Part shown: positions 23,975-33,981 of the stretch, piece by piece
Position numbering within the stretch: position 1 is the first letter of the stretch
Layout of the letters: each line of letters opens with the position of its first letter
NCBI GenBank assembly: GCA_944325505.1
Contig: CALVAJ010000001.1
Coordinates: 62,001-126,000 of the forward strand
Direction of reading: 5' to 3'
Length of the DNA stretch: 64,000 nucleotides
Source of the DNA: an uncultured Bacteroidales bacterium
Lineage (GTDB): Bacteria; Bacteroidota; Bacteroidia; Bacteroidales; UBA932
Translations under genes and position numbers: made by a program
The notes under the pieces: generated by a model
Seen by the model: only the letters and a program-made list of their open reading frames with translations
What the model was told of the DNA's origin: nothing
The model's database searches: none

Positions 23975-26923
23975 TTACAGCTGTCTGACTTTCAGGTCAT
24001 CAAGCCACATTCTATAGTTGCCTTTAGCGTTTTCTGTCACTATTGAAATCCTGGTCTCAGGTGAAGCCCCGCTGACTGTTACCGTATGCGGGGTCATTTC
24101 ATATCTGCCGTTTGCTTCGGCCCCCATTGTCCCCAGATCTTTGTTGACAAGTTCGACGCTGGCATCGTTTACCGGCTGTCCGTCCGCTGTGGCGATAGTA
24201 CCGGGACCGGATAATATCACAACGGTAAACGTCAGTCCTTCATATACGTCAGGATCGGTTTCCAGACTTCCGGAGGATCCGTTAGGCTCGCAGTATGGGC
24301 TGGCATTGAATGATACTTCTACCTGGGCATCCGAGCCAAGTTCGCTGAATGCCGGTAAAGTCAGTCTTCCGAATGAAGAACCTGTGCCGAATTTCATCAT
24401 TCCACCGCACAGGTAGACAGTTCCCGTAGCCTTGTTCTTGTCGTTTTGGCCCAGTTCGTTATGATCCCATCCCGGCATATAGAGGGTATGGTAAGCTTCG
24501 TCCTGACCCACGTTGCTTCCGACACCGTTGCCGAGATTGTCCATATTCTTTACAGGTGTCGCTATGCTCCATTCGGACCATTCAAGATCTTTCCATCCTG
24601 AGACGTTGAATTCCTTATGTCCGACAGAAGGAACGATTCCGAATGATAGCATCGGACCGTTTCCTCCCCAAGGGTGGTTGTCGAAGTCGTTCCACAGGAG
24701 ATATCCTGACTTGTCCGGCGCCGCGTCCGTGGTGAATGACTGAGGGTCGCTCCACTCAGAGTCTTTCCAGGCGTTCTTATCCAGAGATACTCTCTGTATG
24801 CTTGCCGAATATGTTGTCTGAGGATCGAGCCCTCCGAACAGGAAACGGGTGCCGTGAGCCGTATATTTCTTGTTGAACGACCACTCCGTATATTCCCTGA
24901 TAACTTCTCCTCCGGCATCGGAAAGCCTGATATTGAACTTGGTGTCCTTCTGCTGGCTTTCGTCGAATCCGAATTCCACTACGGCCAGACCGTAGGACTT
25001 GTGATACACTTCCAGAGTCGGCTTGGTGAGAGGATCAGGGTCGGCAGTGGTGAATTGGACGCTTGCCTCATCGGAATTGAGTTCATTGTCCATATCGTCT
25101 TCTCCGACAAGGGCTCTGACTGTCGCAGTATATGTCTGACCCTGCTGCAGCTTAGTGAAAGTGTATTCCGTAGCCGACACTACTGCGTATTCGGCTTCGG
25201 TACCGTCAGAGGCTTTTGCGGCGACCCTGTAGAAGCGGCATCCGCTTACGGCCGACCATGTCACTGTAGCTCCTGTCGCGGTTATATCGCCTGTGGCGAG
25301 ATTTTCAGGCGTGTCGAGTTTCTCTACGGTATATCCGAGGGTCCCGGTCCTGACTTCTGTTACTTCGGAATTGAATCCCTGTACAGGCTCGTATACTGCC
25401 TTAATTGAGAAGATATAGTAGCCCGGATCCAGGTTGTCGAATGTGTATTCCGCATTAGGCGTGGTATCCGTTTTCTTGAAATCAGGCGACTCTTCCTTGG
25501 CTATGGAGACTTCATATCCCGTAGCTCCTTCTATTCCTGTCCATGAGAATGCTATGGAGTTTTCTGAAGGGGTATATGAGATGGTTTCCGGATCGACCGG
25601 CGGAAGCTGTTCCGTGATTTCGATCTTGTCGGCTCCCATTACGACTATATTGTCTATGTTGATCCTGTATCCGGTAAGCTCCATCTGCTCTGCTTCGATG
25701 CGTATGCGGGTCTTGTTGGTAGCATCATTGACCACGAATGAAAGGGTCTTCCATTTCCTGTCGGATGAGTAGGCCTGGGCCGGCAGGACTGAAGAGTCCA
25801 CTCGTCCTCCCACTACGCTGCCTGCCCCTTCCGCCGAGACGATGTAGGTTCCGTTCTCGTTGTCGAACCGGAGGAAGTCTATCGATACGACTACCTGCTG
25901 AGGGGCTGAGGACAGTCCTGAAAGTTCAGGAGTCATGATCCAGCCTCCGTTGGCTGTCACTCCGAGTTTCACATATCCCGGATGCTCGTATACTCTGAGG
26001 CCTTCCCAGTCGGAGACGCCGCGGTTGACGCGGTACTGGTCTGTCATGGTATTGAACACGTCGTTCGTTCCGTCAGTTCCGGCAGTTATGGTGCCGTTGG
26101 CCGGCTCCGTGCCCATGAATGTCTTGTCGGCGGTTTTATTCCCGTTAGGCCCTATTCCGGCTTTGTTCTCAGGATAGTTTCCTCCCCAGATGAACAGGTC
26201 GAATCCCATGTTGAAGATTTCGTTTGACGAGCTGATGCTGGAGGAAATGTCTCCCTTGAACATCTCCTTGCCGTCGATGGTGAGTGTGACGCTGCAGATC
26301 AGTTCCCCTAAGGCAGCCGGCGTACCGGTGATAGGGATGGACAGGCTTCCGGAGCCTTCCTGCTCTATCGTAGCCGTATATTCCTGCTCGATTTCAAGTC
26401 CCTCGGATGCTCCGCTGAGAGTGGTGGTTATGACGATTTCTTCACCTCCGAAAGCCTTGTCGTACGAGACTGTGAGTGATGCACCGGATGTGCTTCCCGA
26501 TTTCAGTGTCCCGGAAATTACAGGGTCTTCAATGGAAAAATGCCCGTCCGCCTGGGTCACTTCTACGGGATATTCGTTACCGCCGCTTATCAGGTACAGG
26601 ACGCCGCTGCGCCTGTCGCCAGGGTTACGTTTGGCGGTAAGTTCTACCCATTGGTAATCGTCTCCGTTACCGGTTCCTTCGGAAGGGGTGGCGGAGAACC
26701 AGTTTTCAACAGGATTGCCTGCATCATCGGCACATTCGATCCGTGTGCTCCATTGACCGTTGTACCTTACTGAGATACGGTTGCTGGCCCCTTCGTTATA
26801 GGTCAGCTCGATGGCATCGGTATCCCTTTTCAGAGGAATTTCCTGAGGCCCTTTTTCGCATCCGGCAAAGAACAGTGCAAGCAATATTGACGTAACCTTT
26901 ATACAGGTCTGTATCGCTTTCAT
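23975..26923 (-). CDS. Surface lipoprotein with BACON and fibronectin III domains
   Basis: 982 residues. Lipobox at Cys22 (LFFAGCEKG). A BACON-like domain spans about 30-125, followed by a beta-rich region with a probable ligand-binding module (about 235-435). Three fibronectin type III repeats start near 445, 533 and 631, and a C-terminal beta-sandwich-like module lies at about 740-982. No catalytic motif seen. Such proteins act as glycan-binding or surface-display lipoproteins (SGBP-like) in polysaccharide utilization loci. Divergent from the SusC gene with 315 bases between, which suggests shared control. Confidence 0.8.
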   Translation of the reverse strand: MKAIQTCIKVTSILLALFFAGCEKGPQEIPLKRDTDAIELTYNEGASNRISVRYNGQWSTRIECADDAGNPVENWFSATPSEGTGNGDDYQWVELTAKRNPGDRRSGVLYLISGGNEYPVEVTQADGHFSIEDPVISGTLKSGSTSGASLTVSYDKAFGGEEIVITTTLSGASEGLEIEQEYTATIEQEGSGSLSIPITGTPAALGELICSVTLTIDGKEMFKGDISSSISSSNEIFNMGFDLFIWGGNYPENKAGIGPNGNKTADKTFMGTEPANGTITAGTDGTNDVFNTMTDQYRVNRGVSDWEGLRVYEHPGYVKLGVTANGGWIMTPELSGLSSAPQQVVVSIDFLRFDNENGTYIVSAEGAGSVVGGRVDSSVLPAQAYSSDRKWKTLSFVVNDATNKTRIRIEAEQMELTGYRINIDNIVVMGADKIEITEQLPPVDPETISYTPSENSIAFSWTGIEGATGYEVSIAKEESPDFKKTDTTPNAEYTFDNLDPGYYIFSIKAVYEPVQGFNSEVTEVRTGTLGYTVEKLDTPENLATGDITATGATVTWSAVSGCRFYRVAAKASDGTEAEYAVVSATEYTFTKLQQGQTYTATVRALVGEDDMDNELNSDEASVQFTTADPDPLTKPTLEVYHKSYGLAVVEFGFDESQQKDTKFNIRLSDAGGEVIREYTEWSFNKKYTAHGTRFLFGGLDPQTTYSASIQRVSLDKNAWKDSEWSDPQSFTTDAAPDKSGYLLWNDFDNHPWGGNGPMLSFGIVPSVGHKEFNVSGWKDLEWSEWSIATPVKNMDNLGNGVGSNVGQDEAYHTLYMPGWDHNELGQNDKNKATGTVYLCGGMMKFGTGSSFGRLTLPAFSELGSDAQVEVSFNASPYCEPNGSSGSLETDPDVYEGLTFTVVILSGPGTIATADGQPVNDASVELVNKDLGTMGAEANGRYEMTPHTVTVSGASPETRISIVTENAKGNYRMWLDDLKVRQL

Positions 26924-27238
26924 GCAATTGTTGGTTTAGTTAATAATGAAAATGGTAATACCTATATATAATAATACAGGTGCGGAAACTGAACTGCATG
27001 AAAGGGAACGAATCGAAAATATCTGCACTGTAAAATTAGATAGATTTTTTCATTTTAACAAAAAATAATTGCATTTAACAATCTTTTCAGAATAATTCAA
27101 TAAAAATTTATTTGAAAATATTTGTGAAATGAAAACAAGTAGATATATTTGTCCTTTGGAAATGATGAATTGACAACATGATTAAGGGGGATCCGGATAT
27201 CTGCAAGTAACGATAATAACCCTAATTTATTGTTGAAA
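26924..27238. other. 315-bp divergent regulatory region of the first PUL
   Basis: AT-rich. It contains the SusC promoter at 27121-27151 and an 80-base leader. No clear minus-strand TAnnTTTG box for the BACON/FnIII gene was found. I see no further gene. Confidence 0.6.
27121..27151 (+). promoter_or_regulatory. Promoter of the first SusC/SusD operon
   Basis: TTTG (27121-27124), 19 bases, TATATTTG (27144-27151): full consensus. Transcription would start near 27157. Confidence 0.8.
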
Positions 27239-30200
27239 ATGAATCAAAACCATAATTTGGCCGCAGCCCTCCGCAAGAGATTCTCCTCCTGGGGCGTGCT
27301 GTTTTTGGCTATAATCTGTATGGCAGCTTTCCCGTTCCCGGCAGATGCACAGGGGGGGGGAAGTATAACTGTTACGGGTACGGTCGTTGATGAAGACGGA
27401 CAGCCCGTAATCGGAGCTGCAGTCTTCGTCCGCGGGTCTTCAGTGGGAACAACTGCTGACCTCGACGGAAAATATTCAATCAGAGTCTCTCCTGACGCCA
27501 CACTTACGGTCAGTTGCATCGGTTTCAGGTCTCTTGAGGTTCCGGTAAATTCCAAATCAGTGATAAACGTGACGATGACGGTGGACAACACCAGTCTCGA
27601 AGAGAGTGTCGTTGTCGGTTACGGTGTCCAGAAACGCCGCGATATCGTAGGTGCGGTGGAAAGCATATCGATGGAGGATATGGATGAAAGGACAGGAACT
27701 TCGATGAACATCTCCCGTTCCCTTCAGGGTGCCATCCCGGGACTTACCCTTACTTTCTCTGACGGTAAGCCTAACCGCGGCGCCACGGTAAACATCAGGG
27801 GCGCATCCAATTCCATAGGCTCGGGCGGTTCCGCCCTCGTCCTTGTCGACGGAGTCGAGACGGACATGACAACGGTCAATCCGGAAGATATCGAGTCCAT
27901 TACTGTCCTCAAGGATGCATCTTCCACAGCAGTCTATGGAGCCAGAGGAACTTTCGGAGTCATCCTCCTTACCACCAAGACCCCTCAGAAAGGTCAGGCG
28001 AAAATCACCTATAACGGTACTTTCTCGATATATCAGCGCACGTTCAAGCCTGAAATGGTGACGAACGGCTATGACTGGACGACCTCTTTCCTGGAGGCGT
28101 ACACCAATGTCAACGGTACCGATCCGGCAAACATAAACAATATATTCCGTTTCAGCCGTACATGGTATGACGAGCTCAAGCGCAGGAATGAAGACCCTTC
28201 GTTCGAGAAATGGCGGGTGAACAATCTGGGCAATTATGAATACTTCGGCAATACCAGCTGGTATGACGCATTCTATAAGGATTTCACTACCGGACACCAG
28301 CATAATGTAACGGTAACCGGAGGCGGGGAGACAGCTACCTACTATGTTTCCGGCCGAGTATTCGAGCAGGACGGAATCTACAGGGTCGGCGACGAGAAAT
28401 ACCAGCAGTTCAACGTGAAGGCAAAAGGCGTGGTCAATGTCCGCCCGTGGCTCCGCGTAGAGAACTCTACCGACTTCATGTACCGTTACTCGCATCAGCC
28501 TACGGCACATACGGGTATCACGACCACTCCTATGAACATCACCCGTATGATCAACCACCAGGGTTTCCCTGTGACCATGATCACAAACCCTGACGGTACA
28601 TGGACGGAAACGGCCGTATATACCGGATATGCAGGATTCGTCGAAGGGAATTCATGGCGCAAGGACAGGAAGTTCGACATGAACAACAGGACTTCCGTCA
28701 AGGTCGATTTCATCAAGGATGTCCTGGTGGCGAATGCCGACCTGAGCTTCTATTTCAACCAGACCGACAGGCGGCAGGCCGTCAATTCCTATACATTCTA
28801 CACCAGCCCGACAAGCTCCGGTGAAAGGCCTTCCGGCTCCCTGTATGAGGAGAGGACCTACAACAGACGCAGGATCGCTTCCAACATCACCCTTACATAT
28901 ACTCCGAGACTCGGTGACAACCATGCGCTTACGGTCCTCGGAGGATGGAACATCGAAGATTTTGTCTATAAGAGCAACAGGATGAACCGTGAGGGCATAA
29001 TGGTCCCTTCAAACCCCAACTTCGACCTTCTGAACGGAGAGGCCATGGAACTGGTCGACAACGGCAGCTATGACTGGGGACTTGTCGGAGCGTTCTTCCG
29101 TGTCAACTACGGATATAAGAGCAAGTATCTGGTGGAGGTGAGCGGCCGTTACGACGGCAACTCGAAATTCCCTTCGAATTCGAGATGGGGATTCTTCCCG
29201 TCGGCTTCCCTCGGCTGGAGGATTTCGGAAGAAGGTTTCATGTCCGGCGCTTCTTCATGGCTGGATAACCTCAAGCTCCGTCTGTCTGTCGGAACTGCCG
29301 GCAACGGTCTTATCAGCGATGCATATGCCTACCTTTCTACCATGACCATTTCTCAGTCGTCGCTTATAGACGGCGGGGCGGTGTTCAACTATACCCAGGC
29401 CCCGACTCCGATTCCTGACGGGCTGACATGGGAGAAGGCCTCTACATACGACCTGGGTATCGACTTCGAGGCGCTGAACGGAAGACTCAATTTCACCGGA
29501 GACATCTACAGGAAAGAGACTACCGACATGTATGTCGTAGGATCGGAACTTCCTGCCGTGTACGGAAACAGTGCGCCTAAAGGCAATTATGCAGACATGC
29601 GCACCGACGGATGGGAGCTGAGCGTTTCCTGGAGGGATGCCTACAAGGTCGGAGGAAAGACTTTGAGCTATAACATCAAGGCTGCCGTTTGGGACTACAC
29701 CAGCAAGATCACGCGCTATACCAGCAAGACGGGAACGCTTCCTACCAACTATGCCACCAACTACTACGAGGGAATGACCATCGGCGAAATCTGGGGATAC
29801 AGGTGCGACGGTCTGTTCCAGAGCGATGAGGAGGCCCAGACATGGGCGAACTACTCCAGGTTCGACAACAATTCGGTAGAATGGTCGGCCGGCGATCCCC
29901 GCTATGAGGATGTCAACGGCGACGGCTTCGTGAACAACGGAAGCAACACCATCTATGACCACGGCGACCTGGTGAAGATAGGCAACAAGACCCCGAGGTA
30001 CCAGTACAGCATCCAGGCGGGCATCCGCTGGAACGGCATAGGACTGAGTATGATGTGGCAGGGTGTCGGGAAACGCGACTGGTATCCGGCCAAGGAGTCC
30101 GGTTATTTCTGGGGACAGTACGGACGTCCGTACAGCATCGCCCTTCCATGGCATACTACGGACAGGTGGTCAGAGGAGAACCCTGACGGCTACTGGCCTC

Positions 30201-30547
30201 GTCTGGTGGGTTATTCCGCACAGGGAGCCAACAATATCCTTTCCCAGCCGAATACCCGCTATCTGCAGAGTGCCGCCTATCTCAGGCTGAAGAACCTCAC
30301 GATCGACTATGAGTTCCCTAAGTCATTGATAAGCAAGATCAAGCTCCAGAGCCTCAAAGTCTATGTGACGGGAGAGAACCTCCTTACTTTCACTCCTCTG
30401 AGGAAGCATGCAAGGAATTATGACCCGGAAGGAATCTATGCCGGAGATGCCGACTTCACTTCTTCAGCCGGAGCTGACAACTCGGGAGACGGTGACGGAT
30501 ATCCTCAGATGAGGTCATTTACTGTCGGCTTGAGTATAACATTCTAA
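27239..30547 (+). CDS. SusC/RagA TonB-linked outer-membrane transporter
   Basis: 1102 residues from ATG 27239 (two TTG codons upstream are less likely). Signal peptide to about Ala37, then a carboxypeptidase-regulatory-like domain (about 45-118: VTGTVVDEDGQPVIGAAVF), the plug (about 130-240, VVVGYGVQKRRDIVGAVESI split here as VVVGYGVQKRR and IVGAVESI) and a 22-strand barrel ending in TVGLSITF. It imports glycan fragments across the outer membrane with TonB energy. Codons 38-41 contain nine G in a row (27352-27360) right after the signal peptide, a slippage-prone tract. SusD starts within 12 bases of its stop. Confidence 0.95.
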   Translation: MNQNHNLAAALRKRFSSWGVLFLAIICMAAFPFPADAQGGGSITVTGTVVDEDGQPVIGAAVFVRGSSVGTTADLDGKYSIRVSPDATLTVSCIGFRSLEVPVNSKSVINVTMTVDNTSLEESVVVGYGVQKRRDIVGAVESISMEDMDERTGTSMNISRSLQGAIPGLTLTFSDGKPNRGATVNIRGASNSIGSGGSALVLVDGVETDMTTVNPEDIESITVLKDASSTAVYGARGTFGVILLTTKTPQKGQAKITYNGTFSIYQRTFKPEMVTNGYDWTTSFLEAYTNVNGTDPANINNIFRFSRTWYDELKRRNEDPSFEKWRVNNLGNYEYFGNTSWYDAFYKDFTTGHQHNVTVTGGGETATYYVSGRVFEQDGIYRVGDEKYQQFNVKAKGVVNVRPWLRVENSTDFMYRYSHQPTAHTGITTTPMNITRMINHQGFPVTMITNPDGTWTETAVYTGYAGFVEGNSWRKDRKFDMNNRTSVKVDFIKDVLVANADLSFYFNQTDRRQAVNSYTFYTSPTSSGERPSGSLYEERTYNRRRIASNITLTYTPRLGDNHALTVLGGWNIEDFVYKSNRMNREGIMVPSNPNFDLLNGEAMELVDNGSYDWGLVGAFFRVNYGYKSKYLVEVSGRYDGNSKFPSNSRWGFFPSASLGWRISEEGFMSGASSWLDNLKLRLSVGTAGNGLISDAYAYLSTMTISQSSLIDGGAVFNYTQAPTPIPDGLTWEKASTYDLGIDFEALNGRLNFTGDIYRKETTDMYVVGSELPAVYGNSAPKGNYADMRTDGWELSVSWRDAYKVGGKTLSYNIKAAVWDYTSKITRYTSKTGTLPTNYATNYYEGMTIGEIWGYRCDGLFQSDEEAQTWANYSRFDNNSVEWSAGDPRYEDVNGDGFVNNGSNTIYDHGDLVKIGNKTPRYQYSIQAGIRWNGIGLSMMWQGVGKRDWYPAKESGYFWGQYGRPYSIALPWHTTDRWSEENPDGYWPRLVGYSAQGANNILSQPNTRYLQSAAYLRLKNLTIDYEFPKSLISKIKLQSLKVYVTGENLLTFTPLRKHARNYDPEGIYAGDADFTSSAGADNSGDGDGYPQMRSFTVGLSITF
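27352..27360 (+). repeat. G9 homopolymer inside the SusC gene
   Basis: Nine consecutive G span codons Gln38 to Gly41. The frame is open at this length; loss or gain of one G would cut off the transporter shortly after. Confidence 0.9.
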
Positions 30548-30558
30548 TGTGCATAGCG

Positions 30559-32331
30559 ATGAAAAAGATATCATATATATTACTTTTCCCTGTACTCGCC
30601 CTTACTTCGTGCGACGGCTTTCTGGACAGGGACCCGGTAGCCGAAATCGGATCGAATGCCTATTTCACCGACGAGAGTTCCCTGCTGACCTATACCAACG
30701 GTTTCATCCAGAAATATACTCCTTCCGCGGCGAATCTCGGCTACGGTGACGGTTACTCGGACATTGTCGTGACAAAGCAGTCGACGACGTTCCTTACAAA
30801 CGCTTCCTGGACTCCCGATCTCCAGACAGGGTGGTCCATAAGCAACTGGACACCGATCTACAATATCAATTACTTCCTTGTGCATATGCGCGAAGCTGAA
30901 GGCCTTTCGGAGGAAGTGTACAACCATTATGAAGGAACCGCCAGATTCTGGAGGGCGTGGCAGTATTTCGAGAAGGTGAAGACGTTCGGGGCGGTGCCTT
31001 GGTACGACACCCCGATAGATCCGGAGGATATGGTGGCCCTGTACAAACCGAGGGACAGCAGGGAGTACGTGATGGACAAGGTGCTTGAAGACCTCGATTA
31101 TGCATGCGAGCACTGCTATGATACTTCTCCGTGGATCAACAGCGCCAAGATCAACAGGTATATCGCCCTTGCATATAAGTCCAGGGTATGCCTTTTCGAA
31201 GGGACATACAGGAAATACCACAGTCTCGACCCTTCTACCGGGAAGCCGTGGGAAGATACCGGGGCATCGGACAGATTTCTCCGCGAGTGCATAGAAGCCT
31301 GCGAGGAGCTTATGGAGGCCGGAGTCTATTCCATAGTGAACAACCCTGCCAATGTGGCTACCCAGTACCGTAACCTGTTTACGCAGGAGGCCATAGACTA
31401 TACCGAAATCATTTGGGCCCGCGAGATGAATGCAGGGCTTACCACTACCCATGACCTGACATGGAGGTACACATCCGGAAGCTACGGTGACAGATGGTCT
31501 CTCGACCAGGATTTCGTCAGGACGTATCTGAACCTCGACGGCTCGCGTCACACCGCTACGGGAGAAGAGTTCACCACCGAGATCCAGAACAGGGACTACC
31601 GCCTGCAGCAGAGCATCATCACTCCTGGCTACCAGAAACTTGCCGGAGGTGTCATGACCCCTACCGCACCGGACTTCACTGTTACTCTGACCGGATATCA
31701 GGTGAACAAGTTCAACCTGGATGACGAGACATACGAGTCGGCTTCAATCGCCAACAACTCCCTCCCTATAATCCGCTATGCGGAGATCCTGCTGAATTAT
31801 GCGGAAGCGAAGGCAGAACTCGGGGAATTCGATGAAGACATCTGGGACAAGACCATAAGGCCACTGAGGGAAAGGGCCGGAGTGGACGGCAAGAGACCGA
31901 CGACTCCGGATCCGTATCTTCAGACTTACTATGGACTTGACAATACCGACATCCTTGAAATCCGGAGGGAAAGGGCAATCGAGCTTCTTCTTGAAGGAAG
32001 AAGATACGATGACCTGATGCGCTGGCACCTGGGAGAGCTTCTTAACAAGCAGTGGTACGGGATATATATTCCGGCCCTTGATACCTCGTATGACCTTAAC
32101 GGGGACGGTATCAACGATGTATGCGTGACGGAAGGTGCGGCCGGGAACGAGACGGGCGTGACCTATATCACCCTCGGAGGAACTTCCCTCTATACTTTGG
32201 AGAACGGCACCAGCGGGCGTCTGATGTACAACTATGCAAGGAATTTCGACGAGCAGCGTTATCTGCGCCCGATTCCTCGCACCGCACTGAACATCAACCC
32301 CGACCTCGGGCAGAACTACTATTGGAAATAA
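30559..32331 (+). CDS. SusD/RagB-family glycan-binding lipoprotein
   Basis: 590 residues from ATG 30559; an ATG at 30547 overlapping the SusC stop would add four residues before the signal peptide. Lipobox at Cys18 (LALTSCDG). N-terminal SusD-like part with TPR helices (WRAWQYFEKVKTFGAVPW) and the RagB C-terminal domain (YAEILLNYAEAKAEL, IRRERAIELLLEGRRYDDLMRW). It caps the SusC channel and grips the glycan. Ends with the usual NINPDLGQNYYW-like tail. 37 bases before the phosphoesterase gene. Confidence 0.95.
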   Translation: MKKISYILLFPVLALTSCDGFLDRDPVAEIGSNAYFTDESSLLTYTNGFIQKYTPSAANLGYGDGYSDIVVTKQSTTFLTNASWTPDLQTGWSISNWTPIYNINYFLVHMREAEGLSEEVYNHYEGTARFWRAWQYFEKVKTFGAVPWYDTPIDPEDMVALYKPRDSREYVMDKVLEDLDYACEHCYDTSPWINSAKINRYIALAYKSRVCLFEGTYRKYHSLDPSTGKPWEDTGASDRFLRECIEACEELMEAGVYSIVNNPANVATQYRNLFTQEAIDYTEIIWAREMNAGLTTTHDLTWRYTSGSYGDRWSLDQDFVRTYLNLDGSRHTATGEEFTTEIQNRDYRLQQSIITPGYQKLAGGVMTPTAPDFTVTLTGYQVNKFNLDDETYESASIANNSLPIIRYAEILLNYAEAKAELGEFDEDIWDKTIRPLRERAGVDGKRPTTPDPYLQTYYGLDNTDILEIRRERAIELLLEGRRYDDLMRWHLGELLNKQWYGIYIPALDTSYDLNGDGINDVCVTEGAAGNETGVTYITLGGTSLYTLENGTSGRLMYNYARNFDEQRYLRPIPRTALNINPDLGQNYYWK

Positions 32332-32368
32332 ATCCACCGACAGTCTTATGAAATAAATACTGAACAAT

Positions 32369-33952
32369 ATGAAATACGGATATTTATCATTGATTCTATT
32401 TTTCCCTCTCGTCTTTCTGGCTTCATGCCAGAAAGACAGTCTCCCGGACATAAAGACTCCCATATCCGAGACTACGGATTTCTATGGGGTGGTGACTGAC
32501 ACCGAGGGGAATTATATGCCTGGAGTTGTCGTCAGTGACGGGTACTCATGCTCGGTGACTGATGAGAATGGAGTGTACCAGCTGACAGCCAACGAGTTCT
32601 CGTATCAGGTATATGTGTCTATCCCGTCAGACTGCAAGGTTACGCTGAAGAACGGATATCCTGATTTCTGGAAAAAGATAGAGAACGGGGTGGCCAGATA
32701 CGACTTTACGCTGGAGAAGCTACAGGCTCCGGAAGAGGTGTTCGATCTCGTGTGCATCGCAGACCCCCAGTGCCAGACTACTTCCAATGTTTCCCGGTTC
32801 ACTTCCGAGACCGTTCCGGACCTTCTGGAGTATGCCTCCGGGTCTGATGTCCCGAAGTATGGGGTAGTTCTCGGGGACATCGGCTGGAATACGGCCAATA
32901 CGGACTATACCAACGGCGTTTTCCCTCTTATGAAAATCGCCATGAAGTATGAGAATACCGGCATCCCGATGTTCCTTGCCATAGGCAACCATGACAACAA
33001 GGTCATCGAGGTCTCCAAGGCCAACTATACCGTTGCCCATGATATCGCCGCACAGCGTAACTTCGAATACGCCTTCGGCCCGGTCAACTATTCATTCAAC
33101 AGGGGGCAGGCCCATATCGTGGTAATGGACGATATCATTTTCCCTAACCATGACGACTATTATCTCGGGTTCAGGGACGATCAGGTGGAATGGCTCCGCC
33201 AGGACCTTGCCACGGTTCCCAAGGACATGATGCTGATTCTGTGTGTCCATATTCCGCTCAGGGCCAATACCGGAAATAATGTCGATAAAGTCATCGGCCT
33301 TATCGAAGGCTATGCGGATGTGCATGTCATGTCCGGCCATACCCACTATGCGGAGAACAACGAATATGACGGACATTATGAACATGTGCACGGTGCCGCC
33401 TGCGGTGCATGGTGGAGGACGGTAATCAATGCCGACGGTACGCCTAACGGATACTCAGTCTACAGGGTGGACGGAGCCGCTTTCGACAATTGGTACTACA
33501 AGGCGGTGGGATTCGACGAGGACTACCAGATCAGGCTTTACCGCGGGAACCTCAAGTATATGGAAGGTTATGCAAAGCAGTATGAGTTCTACTATAAGGG
33601 GGAAGGCGATATAATCGCCAATATCTGGAATGCGGACAGCAACTGGAAAGTGGAAGTGTATGAAGACGGTATCTGTACCGGAGAGATGGAGGCGTACGGG
33701 TCGGGTGCGACCAAACGCGATGCCTGGGCTTCCGGATACATGCTCGGAGTCCTGGGCCTGAGCGGCACCAGCTACGACAAATCCAATGTGAGCCATCTGT
33801 ATTATTATACATTGAAGAATCCTTCGGCTTCTTCAGTCCGTGTGGTGGCAACCGACCAGTTCAGGAATACCTACGAGCAGACGGCTTTCACTCCTAATAC
33901 TACTGCCGGCTTCCCTGAGGCTCTTATGCCTGCGGATACCGACGGGGAATAG
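32369..33952 (+). CDS. Calcineurin-like metallophosphoesterase lipoprotein
   Basis: 527 residues. Lipobox at Cys20 (FLASCQKD). A short beta-sandwich (about 38-115: VVTDTEGNYMPGVVVSD) precedes the phosphoesterase core (about 125-365) with ADPQ (D-x-Q as in CSTP1-like enzymes, instead of D-x-H), LGD, GNHD, a VHIP His and GHTH. A C-terminal beta domain (about 370-520) matches the MetallophosC pattern. It should cleave phosphate esters at the cell surface or periplasm. Fourth position in the SusC-SusD operon, so its substrate is probably part of the imported glycan. Confidence 0.88.
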   Translation: MKYGYLSLILFFPLVFLASCQKDSLPDIKTPISETTDFYGVVTDTEGNYMPGVVVSDGYSCSVTDENGVYQLTANEFSYQVYVSIPSDCKVTLKNGYPDFWKKIENGVARYDFTLEKLQAPEEVFDLVCIADPQCQTTSNVSRFTSETVPDLLEYASGSDVPKYGVVLGDIGWNTANTDYTNGVFPLMKIAMKYENTGIPMFLAIGNHDNKVIEVSKANYTVAHDIAAQRNFEYAFGPVNYSFNRGQAHIVVMDDIIFPNHDDYYLGFRDDQVEWLRQDLATVPKDMMLILCVHIPLRANTGNNVDKVIGLIEGYADVHVMSGHTHYAENNEYDGHYEHVHGAACGAWWRTVINADGTPNGYSVYRVDGAAFDNWYYKAVGFDEDYQIRLYRGNLKYMEGYAKQYEFYYKGEGDIIANIWNADSNWKVEVYEDGICTGEMEAYGSGATKRDAWASGYMLGVLGLSGTSYDKSNVSHLYYYTLKNPSASSVRVVATDQFRNTYEQTAFTPNTTAGFPEALMPADTDGE

Positions 33953-33981
33953 CGGAATGTCTGAATATCGATGCTATCATT

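Noticed and set aside
32749..32790. Inactive phosphoesterase because D-x-H is D-x-Q
   Set aside because: D-x-Q is the normal form in CSTP1-like members; all other metal ligands are present.
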